Assembly: GCA_947166345.1 (NCBI GenBank)
Contig: CAMVDU010000014.1
Span: forward strand, 1-59,939
DNA: 59,939 nucleotides
Source of the DNA: an uncultured Prevotellaceae bacterium
GTDB taxonomy: Bacteria > Bacteroidota > Bacteroidia > Bacteroidales > Bacteroidaceae
Direction of reading: 5' to 3'
The translations under genes were made by a program, and so were the position numbers. The stretch's first letter is position 1; each line of letters starts with the position of its first letter. A model generated the notes under the pieces. The model had not been told where the DNA came from, searched no databases, and worked only from the letters and a program-made list of their open reading frames with translations. Positions 24,505 to 31,890 of the stretch are shown in pieces.

Positions 24505-25625
24505 GCCTCGTCCTCCTTTCTATATTCCTCAATCCATTCACGCAGTTTTTGCTGAAGCAGGGCTTTGTCAGGCAAGCAGAGTGCATATTGCTGTGCATAG
24601 ATATTGGTGTCTTTGGGCAACGTGAGTTCAACGAGAGCATCATTCTTGCGTTCGCAGAGGAGAATGCCGATAGTTGGTTTCTCAAAATCCTCTTTGACGA
24701 AGCGGTCATAGTAGTTGACGTACATCTGCATCTGACCAAGATCCTGATGGGTGAGGTCATCCATCTTTAAGTCAACGAGGACGTAGCATTGAAGTAGTCG
24801 GTTGTATAGCACAAGGTCAACATAGAAATGTCGTTCCTCAAAAGTGAACCGCTTCTGCCTCGCCTCAAATAGGAATCCTTTGCCCATTTCGAGGAGGAAA
24901 TCTTGCAAGCGACTGATAATGGCACTTTCAAGGTCACTCTCGCTATAGGATGCGTCCGATTTCAACCCAATGAACTCCAACACCACGGGGTCTTTGAGGA
25001 TGTCTGACGGTTTTTCAACCACTTGTCCTTCCGTAGCCAGTCGCATCACTTCGTCTTTATCACGACTAAGCGCCAGACGTTCATAGAGACCGCTGCCTAT
25101 CTGACGTTGCAGTTGGCGTTTGCTCCATTGCAGTTTGAATGCTTCTATCTCATAGAAACTGCGAGCCTCAGAGTCCTTGACATGAGTCAATATCTGATAG
25201 TGTGACCATGGCAAAGTAAATCTTTGATTTAGTGACCACTGGTTACGATTTCCCGTTGTTTCCAAATTCCGAACCGCTGGCTCGGATTTTTCAATTGGCA
25301 CATCAGATTTCCGAACCACTGGTTCGGATTTTGCGTAGATATTATAGAAATTCCTTGCATTTTCAAGAGTATCAACCGACCAGCCTTTGCCTAATCGCTC
25401 AGTAAGTCGTTCAGAAACACGTTTCAATACTCCTTTACCATATTCAGCACGCACCTTACCACCTTGTTCATCTTCAACGATATAGCGTCCAATCTCATAG
25501 TATGTATATACCTGCGCAGTATTAGCAACAGAAGCTACCTTCTGACGTGCCTCCGTCACTAATACCTCTATTTTTTCAGCCAGTTGTGTGGCTCTTGTTT
25601 CGATAGTTGCAACCTCGTTTGCCAT
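24501..25625 (-). CDS. DUF1016/YhcG-family PDDEXK nuclease
   Basis: 374 residues. N-terminal DUF1016 domain (about 15-180): VYTYYEIGRYIVEDEQ, GWSVDTLENARNFYN, and LPWSHYQILTHVKD. C-terminal nuclease domain (about 215-345): FLFEARQKRFTFEERHFYVDL, then LVDLKMDDLTHQDLGQMQMYVNYY, where the Asp and the DLK form the PD-(D/E)XK core. Family members are frequent in defence islands and next to type I systems. Translationally coupled to hsdS. Odd: residues about 100-122 contain a duplicated KSEP(V/A)VR motif encoded by two palindromic 24-mers. Confidence 0.9.
   Translation of the reverse strand: MANEVATIETRATQLAEKIEVLVTEARQKVASVANTAQVYTYYEIGRYIVEDEQGGKVRAEYGKGVLKRVSERLTERLGKGWSVDTLENARNFYNIYAKSEPVVRKSDVPIEKSEPAVRNLETTGNRNQWSLNQRFTLPWSHYQILTHVKDSEARSFYEIEAFKLQWSKRQLQRQIGSGLYERLALSRDKDEVMRLATEGQVVEKPSDILKDPVVLEFIGLKSDASYSESDLESAIISRLQDFLLEMGKGFLFEARQKRFTFEERHFYVDLVLYNRLLQCYVLVDLKMDDLTHQDLGQMQMYVNYYDRFVKEDFEKPTIGILLCERKNDALVELTLPKDTNIYAQQYALCLPDKALLQQKLREWIEEYRKEDEA
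25267..25290 (-). repeat. Palindromic 24-mer, copy 1, in the DUF1016 gene
   Basis: Contains TCCGAACC-GCT-GGCTCGGA, an imperfect palindrome. Differs at two positions from the copy at 25309-25332. Confidence 0.8.
25309..25332 (-). repeat. Palindromic 24-mer, copy 2, in the DUF1016 gene
   Basis: Contains TCCGAACC-ACT-GGTTCGGA, a perfect 8-bp inverted repeat with a 3-nt centre. Direct repeat of 25267-25290 with 18 nt between them. Confidence 0.85.
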
Positions 25626-25669
25626 AACTTATTTCTTGTTTAAGTTATTCCATTCTTTCATGATCTCAC

Positions 25670-26578
25670 TCATTCCTCATCCTCCTTTTTTTCTTCAATC
25701 ACTTCCGCGCCATCCTCCTGCTCGTAGTAGTAGGAATAGTCGATCCCCTTCATAAAGATTTCGCGATCGTCAATGCGGTCGGTCATAGCCTGTCTCAACA
25801 GTTCACGGATTCTGGTGCTATCCGTAGTATGTGTTGCTATCATCGCATCAAGGTAATCCCGTTTGTTGATCTTACTCCAATCCACACACATCTTCAGGCG
25901 CTTCTTGAAAATCATATCAAGCCAAATGCGTGTAGAGCGTCCGTTGCCCTCCATGAAGGGGTGTGCCGCGTTCATCTCTACATATTTATCAACAATCTCA
26001 TCGAAGGTTGTCTCCGGCATCTGCTCTACGCTCTGGAGAAACGAGTGAAGGTGCTCTGCCAAACAGAACAGCGTATTTCCCTTTGAGATGGTCTTAGTAC
26101 GTATCTTGCCTGCAAAATCATACAATCCTCCGAAAAGATATGCGTGAATTTGCTGCAGAGCTTTCACCTTGCCCACATCCTTGTCGGCCACGATGTTGCT
26201 TTCCCATAGCGTATAGGCTTTTTTCCGACTTTGCCCATCGATAGTATTCTCACTATACTTAAACCAATCGAGGAAGTCGGCTGTGTTCTTGGCAGGCAAG
26301 GTCTTTACCACTGCCTCTATATCTTCTTGGGCAAAGCAGTCAGTAGCATATTTCTTGCCATCTGCTGAAGTTAGCTTCAGTTGTATACATTTTGAATACA
26401 ACTGGCTGTGTTCTTCCTTTTGCCTGTTCTTGACAGTACCCCAATACACTCGCGGACGTGGGCTTTCCGTAATGGCTGCCACTATATCCACGATGGAGAA
26501 CCACCATTTGGAATTCTCCTCATCCCAAATAGCTCTGACCTCATGGTCTTTATAGAATCTGAATGATATCTTGCTCAT
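25670..26578 (-). CDS. BRO-N domain fused to Fic domain
   Basis: 302 residues from the ATG at 26578, which overlaps the hsdM stop (ATGA) and so is translationally coupled to it. Residues about 1-110 resemble the BRO-N DNA-binding domain of phage antirepressors (YKDHEVRAIWDEENSKWWFS, then VDIVAAI, and CFAQEDIEAVV). Residues about 125-270 form a Fic domain with HPFMEGNGRSTR (206-217), all catalytic positions kept. No (S/T)xxxE(G/N) inhibitory motif is obvious before the core. The tail is strongly acidic (EVIEEKKEDEE). Inference: a DNA-associated AMP-transferase working with the restriction operon. Confidence 0.88.
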   Translation of the reverse strand: MSKISFRFYKDHEVRAIWDEENSKWWFSIVDIVAAITESPRPRVYWGTVKNRQKEEHSQLYSKCIQLKLTSADGKKYATDCFAQEDIEAVVKTLPAKNTADFLDWFKYSENTIDGQSRKKAYTLWESNIVADKDVGKVKALQQIHAYLFGGLYDFAGKIRTKTISKGNTLFCLAEHLHSFLQSVEQMPETTFDEIVDKYVEMNAAHPFMEGNGRSTRIWLDMIFKKRLKMCVDWSKINKRDYLDAMIATHTTDSTRIRELLRQAMTDRIDDREIFMKGIDYSYYYEQEDGAEVIEEKKEDEE

Positions 26579-28383
26579 TTCAGCTCCTCCCATGCTTTTT
26601 GTATCTCGTCCATCAGTACGTTGGCCTCCTTGTTCAGTTGCGCCAATCCTGTATGAATCTCGTTCATGCGCTCATGGAAATCGACACCATCATCCGCTTG
26701 TTCTGCAACACCAACATAGACCCCAGGTGTCAGCGAGTAGTTCTTCTCTGCTATTTCATGAATGGTGGCTATCTTGCAAAGACCCAAGACATCCTGATAT
26801 TGGCCATCCTCGCCAAACTTCGATACGAGCCATTCGCACTGACGGGCAGTTTCAAGCGTTTCTTCGATGTCTGCAATGAGCGCATTCTGCTCAGCCTCGA
26901 TGCGCTTCTTATCTTTACGAGGAGCATCGGCAATGAGTTGCTTGGCTTCTGCCTTTTGCTTTTGAAGAGCATCTTCTATAGTGGCTACAGTCTTTCCGTT
27001 CAGTGCTTTATCGTAATCTGCAATCAGAGCTTGGTACTTCTCCTTTTCTCCACGATAGAGATGCACGATGGCCTGCAGGTTACGCAGTTGCCATTCTGTC
27101 CACTCATTCAGCGTGCGGTCAACAACGGTAAAGTAGTTGCGGGCATCGATGAAGAGCACCTTATCGCGGATGTTTGCGTTCTTATTGCGGTCGAAGAACC
27201 ACAACGAACAGGGAAGCGAGAGCGTATAGAAGAAGTTGTTGCCCACGCTCACCATAACATCCACATCGCCTGTATTGACAAGCTTCTCTCGAATGTCACG
27301 GTCTTTGTTAGCGCTGTCTGTTGCAGAGCTGGCCATCACGAAGCCTGCACGTCCATGATCGTTCAGATAGGCATAGAAATAACTAATCCATAGATAGTTG
27401 GCGTTGCCTATTTCCTTGGTCTTGGCATTCACGCCTGGCAAGCCAAAGGGCAGGCGTCCTGCAGCAGAAGCAGACTCGGCTTTTACCTTATCCACATTAA
27501 AGGGAGGATTGGCCATCACATAGTCGCACTTGCCAGCGAGGTTATGGGCGTCGTGATAGAAAGAGTTGGCTTCATCACCTGAGATAATCTTACCATTCAG
27601 CCCATGCACAGCCATATTCATCAAACAGAGCTGGGCGTTATACTCCACCTTCTCCTGTCCGAAGAATGTCATGTTGGTGTTGGCATTCATGCCAGCTGCA
27701 TTCACAAAATCACCTGTCTGCACGAACATACCGCCACTACCACAAGCAGGATCGAGCATCACACCCTGTTTGGGTTCCAGTACATTCACCAGCATTTTTA
27801 CCAACGACTTAGGCGTGAAGAAGACGCCATCATCACTGGCTACAGCCTTGGCGAATTTGGAGAGGAAGTATTCGTAGATACGTCCAATCACATCACCACC
27901 AACTTCGTCAATGGTCTTGTTATTGAAGATACGCAAGAGTTCACGAAGCAAGTCGTCAGCAAAACTGGTATAGGTCTTGGGGAGTACGCCTGTCAATTGC
28001 TCGCTTTGGTCTTCCACCAACTGCATGGCATTATTGACAGCCTCACCAAGAGAGTTAATGTCGTGTCCATCCTTGCTCTTCAATCCAGCAGAAACGATAT
28101 TGTCTGGCAGATTCACCAGATAGTCAAATTGTGCTTCTTTGGGGAGATAGAGGGCACTCTTGGCTGCAAAGTCGCTGGGTTCCACAGGCATCACTCTGCC
28201 TCCACGCATGGGGCGACTCTGCAGAATCTCCGCCTCTACCATCTTATATCTACTGTAGGCATATCGCAGAAACAGCAGGGCCAATACTGGCATACAATAC
28301 TGGCTACTGGTCAACTTACTTCCCTGACGTAGCAAGTCTGCCGATTCCCATAATTCTGCTTCAAGTTTACGTATATTGATCAT
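26575..28383 (-). CDS. hsdM: Type I restriction-modification methyltransferase HsdM
   Basis: 602 residues. N-terminal helical HsdM domain (LEAELWESADLLRQGSKL), AdoMet motif I DPACGSGGMF (211-220), catalytic NPPF (292-295). A long C-terminal region (about 440-600) contains coiled-coil segments. It methylates adenine in the site selected by HsdS. First gene of the minus-strand operon hsdM - BRO/Fic - DUF1016 - hsdS - Fic - hsdR. A leader of about 110 nt with two hairpins precedes it. Confidence 0.96.
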   Translation of the reverse strand: MINIRKLEAELWESADLLRQGSKLTSSQYCMPVLALLFLRYAYSRYKMVEAEILQSRPMRGGRVMPVEPSDFAAKSALYLPKEAQFDYLVNLPDNIVSAGLKSKDGHDINSLGEAVNNAMQLVEDQSEQLTGVLPKTYTSFADDLLRELLRIFNNKTIDEVGGDVIGRIYEYFLSKFAKAVASDDGVFFTPKSLVKMLVNVLEPKQGVMLDPACGSGGMFVQTGDFVNAAGMNANTNMTFFGQEKVEYNAQLCLMNMAVHGLNGKIISGDEANSFYHDAHNLAGKCDYVMANPPFNVDKVKAESASAAGRLPFGLPGVNAKTKEIGNANYLWISYFYAYLNDHGRAGFVMASSATDSANKDRDIREKLVNTGDVDVMVSVGNNFFYTLSLPCSLWFFDRNKNANIRDKVLFIDARNYFTVVDRTLNEWTEWQLRNLQAIVHLYRGEKEKYQALIADYDKALNGKTVATIEDALQKQKAEAKQLIADAPRKDKKRIEAEQNALIADIEETLETARQCEWLVSKFGEDGQYQDVLGLCKIATIHEIAEKNYSLTPGVYVGVAEQADDGVDFHERMNEIHTGLAQLNKEANVLMDEIQKAWEELK

Positions 28384-28404
28384 ATTCTGTTTTTAGTTCT
28401 TTCG

Positions 28405-28427
28405 CACAAAGGGTCTGACCCTTTGTG
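28405..28427 (-). repeat. Hairpin in the hsdM leader
   Basis: 9-bp perfect stem CACAAAGGG / CCCTTTGTG with a TCTGA loop. Related hairpins occur at 29403-29425 and 37159-37184. Confidence 0.8.
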
Positions 28428-28481
28428 TCGTAATCCATATTCTTTTAGGTTATACTTGAATGCCGGGCGCAGCCCGTGCTC

Positions 28482-28504
28482 GCATCCTTTAGGATGCAAA
28501 GTTA
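28482..28504 (-). promoter_or_regulatory. Putative hsdM promoter with an adjacent palindrome
   Basis: Minus-strand -7 box TAACTTTG (28497-28504); directly downstream lies GCATCCTTTAGGATGC (28482-28497), a palindrome at the likely transcription start. No good -33 match. The rest of 28384-28759 holds AT-rich sequence and the plus-strand promoter at 28700; I see no further gene in it. Confidence 0.5.
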
Positions 28505-28699
28505 GCAATTATTTTGCAGAAAAAGAAAAAAACGGGAAAAAAATTGCCTTTGGCGAATTATCTCGCGACTCAGCAATAAAAATGCAAGCATTCATTGCAT
28601 TCGCTGCTCGAAAATTTGGAAGTTTAAGAAAAATTCCCTATCTCTGAGATAAATCTCTAAGATACTTTCGCTCGACATAAAAAATAAAAACGAATTTAT

Positions 28700-28730
28700 T
28701 TTGTTATGTTCTCACTTATTCGTATCTTTG
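28700..28730 (+). promoter_or_regulatory. Promoter of the 28760-29391 operon
   Basis: TTTG 28700-28703, 19-nt spacer, TATCTTTG 28723-28730. Confidence 0.85.
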
Positions 28731-28759
28731 CAGCGTGAAATGTTAAATACGTCAGAATA

Positions 28760-28897
28760 ATGGAAATGAAGAAGGTTACATACGAAGAGGCTCTTGCACG
28801 TTTTAAGCGTTCGCTGGAAATCAAGCGGAATGCCGAAAAACGCATGGCAGAAGAGTGGAAAGCAATGGGACTAACTGGAACTATTGTATCGCTATGA
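28760..28897 (+). CDS. Small charged helical protein (45 aa)
   Basis: 45 codons from ATG 28760, about 25 nt after a strong promoter. Starts MEMKKVTYEEALARF and is nearly all charged helix (KRSLEIKRNAEKRMAEEWK). Its stop overlaps the ATG of the next gene (ATGA), so the two products are probably made in fixed ratio. In size, composition and position it resembles the 48-aa ORF at 1438-1584. Family not recognised. Candidate partner, regulator or antitoxin of the downstream protein, on arrangement alone. Confidence 0.7.
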   Translation: MEMKKVTYEEALARFKRSLEIKRNAEKRMAEEWKAMGLTGTIVSL

Positions 28898-29391
28898 TAG
28901 AACTCTCTCTTGAGAAGATTAATACCCAATCGCCATATGAGGTGTCTTATGCCCCAAATGGCGATTTTGTTTTTGCCACCAATCTGGGTATCCACTATCT
29001 TATTTCTTTTGAAAATGAAGCACCGTTGGGAGGTTGTGACACTTTTCAGTTTGTCATACAGAAACTTGACCATCAGCGTTCGCCACATGATGCAAAGGTT
29101 GAACAGGCCATCCTTGCCATACTCAACGTGTTTTTTGAAGAGCATCTTGACGTATTGCTCTATATGTGTGACGATAGTGACGGGCGTGAGGCCAATCGCA
29201 ATCGTCTGTTCCTTGCCTGGTTCAAAAAGCATGCTGCACCTGATCGTTTCACCATTCGTGCTGCAAGTGCTATTGTTGAGGGCAAGGGCTTCTATGCCGC
29301 TATTATTGTAGAAAACAGAAATCCCCTGCTCGAAACCATCATTGCCGATTTCGAGAGTACTGCCGAAGCATTGACTGCAGGCAAGCCTTAA
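28894..29391 (+). CDS. DUF6169-like protein of unknown function
   Basis: 165 residues from ATG 28894 (MIELSLEKINTQ), translationally coupled to the 45-aa ORF. Pattern: strand-rich N-terminal part (YEVSYAPNGDFVFATNLGIHYLISF), then helices with KVEQAILAILNVFFEE, the segment LLYMCDDSDGREANRNRLF (about 87-105) and a C-terminal FYAAIIVENRNPLLE. I associate this with the DUF6169 family, moderately confident; the function of that family is unknown. No signal peptide. AT and codon use are not far from the core genes. Confidence 0.7.
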   Translation: MIELSLEKINTQSPYEVSYAPNGDFVFATNLGIHYLISFENEAPLGGCDTFQFVIQKLDHQRSPHDAKVEQAILAILNVFFEEHLDVLLYMCDDSDGREANRNRLFLAWFKKHAAPDRFTIRAASAIVEGKGFYAAIIVENRNPLLETIIADFESTAEALTAGKP

Positions 29392-29402
29392 TTGGATTCT
29401 AT

Positions 29403-29425
29403 CACACGGGGACTGTCCCCCTGTG
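29403..29425. repeat. Hairpin with ACTGT loop
   Basis: CACACGGGG / CCCCCTGTG around ACTGT, with one mismatch. The arms and loop resemble 28405-28427 and 37159-37184. Confidence 0.65.
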
Positions 29426-29616
29426 AGGTGCGCGCGCGTGAGAATTTTGTGAAATTTGCTACCACGCTACCACAGGGCGTCTGAAATGCCCTGTACATGG
29501 GCAAATGTGGTGCGGTGGTAGATACTGGAAAGGTGGTAGTAATGCCACCACTTTGGCATGTTTTACACAAGAAATTGGGTAAAAACGAGGCTTTTTCGTG
29601 TTTCGTGGTCCAAAAA

Positions 29617-29812
29617 GTGCGTCACTTTCTGGGAGAGAATGACGCAGTTTCTTCGAGAAAGTGACGCACTTTCTCAGGGCAAGTGACGCAGAAGGTGGGG
29701 AAGTGCGTCTCCTTGCATCGCGCCGAGACGCTCCTTGGTGAACAAGGGGTAAGACGGTGGTGACCACGGAGACGCTTCTTGCAGTGCAAGGAGACGCTCC
29801 TTGGTGGGGCCT
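29617..29812. repeat. GTGACGCA / GAGACGCTCCTTG repeat cluster
   Basis: In this gene-free stretch (29392-29865) GTGACGCA-type units recur at 29617-29690 and GGAGACGC(T)CCTTG-type units at 29705-29812. A 31-nt segment (29731-29761) recurs exactly, inverted, at 59874-59904. No promoter or convincing gene is seen; an open minus frame across it is low-complexity and runs through the repeats. Confidence 0.75.
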
Positions 29813-29865
29813 GCTCAAAGCGCATAGCCCTGTGGATGCTTGTGGTTTTTGGGGGAGGGGTGCTC

Positions 29866-30444
29866 TTAATGCGAGATGAGGTTCATGAACTCCTGGCGTG
29901 TTTTTGCCGAGGAGAAGGCGCCGCTGAACTCGCTGGTGGTGGTGATGCTGTTCTGCTTCTCCACACCACGCATCTGCATGCACATGTGCTTGGCTTCGAC
30001 GACAACCATGACGCCGAGGGGATGGAGGGTCTCGTCAATGCACTCGCGAATCTGCTTGGTCAGGCGCTCCTGCACCTGCAGGCGGTGGCTGAAGATGTCA
30101 ACCACACGGGCAATCTTGGAGAGACCGGTGATGTAGCCGTTGGGGATATAGGCCACGTGGACCTTGCCGTACATGGGCAGCATGTGGTGCTCGCAGAGTG
30201 AGAAGAAATCGATGTCCTTGACAATGACCATGTGGTTGTAGTCTTCCTTGAAGAGGGCGTCGGTGAGCACCTTGTGGGCATCCTGATCGTAGCCGCGGGT
30301 GAGCACCTGCATGGCTTTGGCCACGCGTTCGGGGGTCTTCAGCAGTCCTTCGCGCTGGGGGTCTTCGCCCAGCAGTTCGATGATTCTCTTATAGTGTGAG
30401 GCCAGCTCGTCGAGGCCTTCTCTGTAGTCGGGTGTCAGGTCCAT
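29866..30444 (-). CDS. folE: GTP cyclohydrolase I
   Basis: 192 residues, type IA length. Converts GTP to 7,8-dihydroneopterin triphosphate for folate, and through it for the queuosine enzymes QueD and QueE encoded at 43.4-44.4 kb. Seen: [20 protein letters not shown] (about 89-108, Zn Cys/His and active site), [22 protein letters not shown] (about 113-134) and the second Zn Cys in a CMQMRGV motif (about 159-165). Follows the SPOR gene on the same strand, end of a tpiA-SPOR-folE run seen widely in Bacteroidales. Confidence 0.97.
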   Translation of the reverse strand: MDLTPDYREGLDELASHYKRIIELLGEDPQREGLLKTPERVAKAMQVLTRGYDQDAHKVLTDALFKEDYNHMVIVKDIDFFSLCEHHMLPMYGKVHVAYIPNGYITGLSKIARVVDIFSHRLQVQERLTKQIRECIDETLHPLGVMVVVEAKHMCMQMRGVEKQNSITTTSEFSGAFSSAKTRQEFMNLISH

Positions 30445-30446
30445 GA

Positions 30447-30470
30447 TTTCAATTCACAATTTTAATTTTC
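30447..30470 (-). repeat. Heptanucleotide-period array between folE and the SPOR gene
   Basis: TTCAATT CACAATT TTAATTT, period 7. It fills the 17-bp gap and enters the SPOR stop region. Confidence 0.65.
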
Positions 30471-31076
30471 TTGCGGCACTTTGATGATGATTTTGCCTCT
30501 GACGATGGTGGCAGCGTCGAATCCCATCTTGCGCAGAGCGTCGCGCATGTGGCGTGCATCCTCGATGTCACGGTAGTTGCCCACGCGACAGGTCCAGTCG
30601 GGTGCAAAGAACTCCACATAGACGTCTTCGTCAGGATAGGCGTTTCTGATCTTGCTGCCTGCTGCCTCGGCCTGCTGACGGTCGTTGCCCGTGTTGCCGC
30701 TGCGGAACACCTGCACGCGATAGCCAGTGGTCTTGTAGCGCTTGTAGGCGATGCCGCTGACGCTGTCGGTATCCTGCGTGGTGTTGCCTTCGTTGGTAAC
30801 GCCCGACTGTTGTATGGGTTTGACAGGCGTCTGTGTGACGTGCTGCGTCTTGGTGGTAGCCGCAGGCTTGTCGGGGTGTTTATGCAGGGTTGGTGGGTTG
30901 TTCACCAACTGGTCGATGAGGGTGTCGTGATAGATGATCACCGTACCCTCGCCCGTCATGCTTTGCTGTACACGCTCAGTAAAGGTCTGGGCAGAAGAAG
31001 GTAAAAAAGTAAAAAGGTAAAAAGGTAAGACCATGAATACCTTTTTGACAATATGCTGATATTGTTTTGTTTTCAT
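30462..31076 (-). CDS. Exported SPOR-domain protein
   Basis: 204 residues from ATG 31076; an upstream in-frame extension runs into tpiA and is rejected. Signal peptide about 1-30 (MKTKQYQHIVKKVFMVLPFY, then LFTFLPSSAQ). C-terminal SPOR-like domain (about 125-200): YRVQVFRSGNTGNDRQQAEA, then DEDVYVEFFAPDWTCRVGNY and MRDALRKMGFDAATIVRGK. SPOR domains bind denuded peptidoglycan at division sites. Odd: the hydrophobic core VLPFYLFTFLP of the signal peptide is encoded by a short-period array (30997-31029). A conserved neighbour of tpiA and folE. Confidence 0.88.
   Translation of the reverse strand: MKTKQYQHIVKKVFMVLPFYLFTFLPSSAQTFTERVQQSMTGEGTVIIYHDTLIDQLVNNPPTLHKHPDKPAATTKTQHVTQTPVKPIQQSGVTNEGNTTQDTDSVSGIAYKRYKTTGYRVQVFRSGNTGNDRQQAEAAGSKIRNAYPDEDVYVEFFAPDWTCRVGNYRDIEDARHMRDALRKMGFDAATIVRGKIIIKVPQEN
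30997..31029 (-). repeat. Short-period array forming the signal-peptide core of the SPOR protein
   Basis: AAGGTAAAAA / AGTAAAA / AGGTAAAA / AGGTAAG, about 8-nt period. On the minus strand it encodes VLPFYLFTFLP. Confidence 0.8.
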
Positions 31077-31095
31077 AAGCATGTTCCTTTTAATT

Positions 31096-31133
31096 CCTTT
31101 AAACCTTTTTACTTTTTGAACTTTTTGAACTTT
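31096..31133 (-). repeat. Short-period array between tpiA and the SPOR gene
   Basis: CCTTTAAACC TTTTTA CTTTTTGAA CTTTTTGAA CTTTA, about 9-nt period, touching the tpiA stop codon. Confidence 0.65.
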
Positions 31134-31890
31134 ATTTAAAGGCGTCGATGATGCCCTTGAAGTCGGCACACTTCAGCGAAGCGCCACCAATGAGGCCACC
31201 GTCGATGTCGGGCTTAGCAAACAGCTCAGGAGCGTTGCTGGCCTTGCAAGAACCGCCATAGAGGATGGTGGTGTCGTCAGCCACAGTCTTGCCATACTTC
31301 TCTGCGATGATGGAGCGGATGTAAGCGTGGATCTCCTCAGCCTGCTCAGCGGTAGCGGTCAGACCAGTACCGATGGCCCAGATGGGCTCGTAGGCGATGA
31401 CGATCTTGCGGAAGTCCTCCTCAGCGAGGTTGAACACAGAACCCTCGAGTTCGGCCTTCACCACCTCGTTCTGCTTGCCTGCCTCGCGCTCTTCCTTGCT
31501 CTCGCCGATGCAGAAGATGACCTTCAGACCGTTCTTCTGTGCCAGCAGCACCTTCTCCTTCAGGATCTCGGGAGTCTCGTGGTAGTACTCGCGACGCTCA
31601 GAGTGACCCAGGATGACGTACTGAGCACCTGTGCTCTTCACCATCTCGGCAGAAACCTCACCCGTGAAGGCACCCTTCTCCTTGTCGGCGCAGTTCTCGG
31701 CACCCAGACCGATGATGTCCTGATCGAGGAACTGGGCAATGCTTGCCAGGTGGATGAAAGGTGTGCAGATGACTACACCACAGTTGGGCTTCTCAGCCTT
31801 CAAAGTCTCGTTCAGCTCTTTTGCCAGAGCGATACCGTCCTGGAGGTTCATATTCATCTTCCAGTTGCCGGCTACAATCTTCTTTCTCAT
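31132..31890 (-). CDS. tpiA: Triosephosphate isomerase (internal start of the fused frame)
   Basis: 252 residues from ATG 31890 ([13 protein letters not shown]), full family length. Interconverts dihydroxyacetone phosphate and glyceraldehyde 3-phosphate in glycolysis. Seen: NWKMN with the substrate Lys, GHSERR with the catalytic His, [11 protein letters not shown] with the catalytic Glu, and the phosphate-binding LYGGS. All active residues are present. Free TpiA could be made from this ATG, but the upstream leader (ACCCAATCAAACAAAACAAC) has no obvious purine-rich Shine-Dalgarno, which is common in Bacteroidetes. A soluble glycolytic enzyme tethered to a membrane protein would be surprising, so separate initiation is the likelier reality. 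Confidence 0.93.
   Translation of the reverse strand: MRKKIVAGNWKMNMNLQDGIALAKELNETLKAEKPNCGVVICTPFIHLASIAQFLDQDIIGLGAENCADKEKGAFTGEVSAEMVKSTGAQYVILGHSERREYYHETPEILKEKVLLAQKNGLKVIFCIGESKEEREAGKQNEVVKAELEGSVFNLAEEDFRKIVIAYEPIWAIGTGLTATAEQAEEIHAYIRSIIAEKYGKTVADDTTILYGGSCKASNAPELFAKPDIDGGLIGGASLKCADFKGIIDAFK

Noticed and set aside
17891..28383. Integrated mobile island with attachment sites
   Set aside because: No integrase, transposase or clear flanking direct repeats were found; the tRNA genes are not adjacent to the locus.
29459..29983. 174-codon minus-strand frame
   Set aside because: Runs through the repeat cluster and into the folE 3' end; low-complexity product without any motif.
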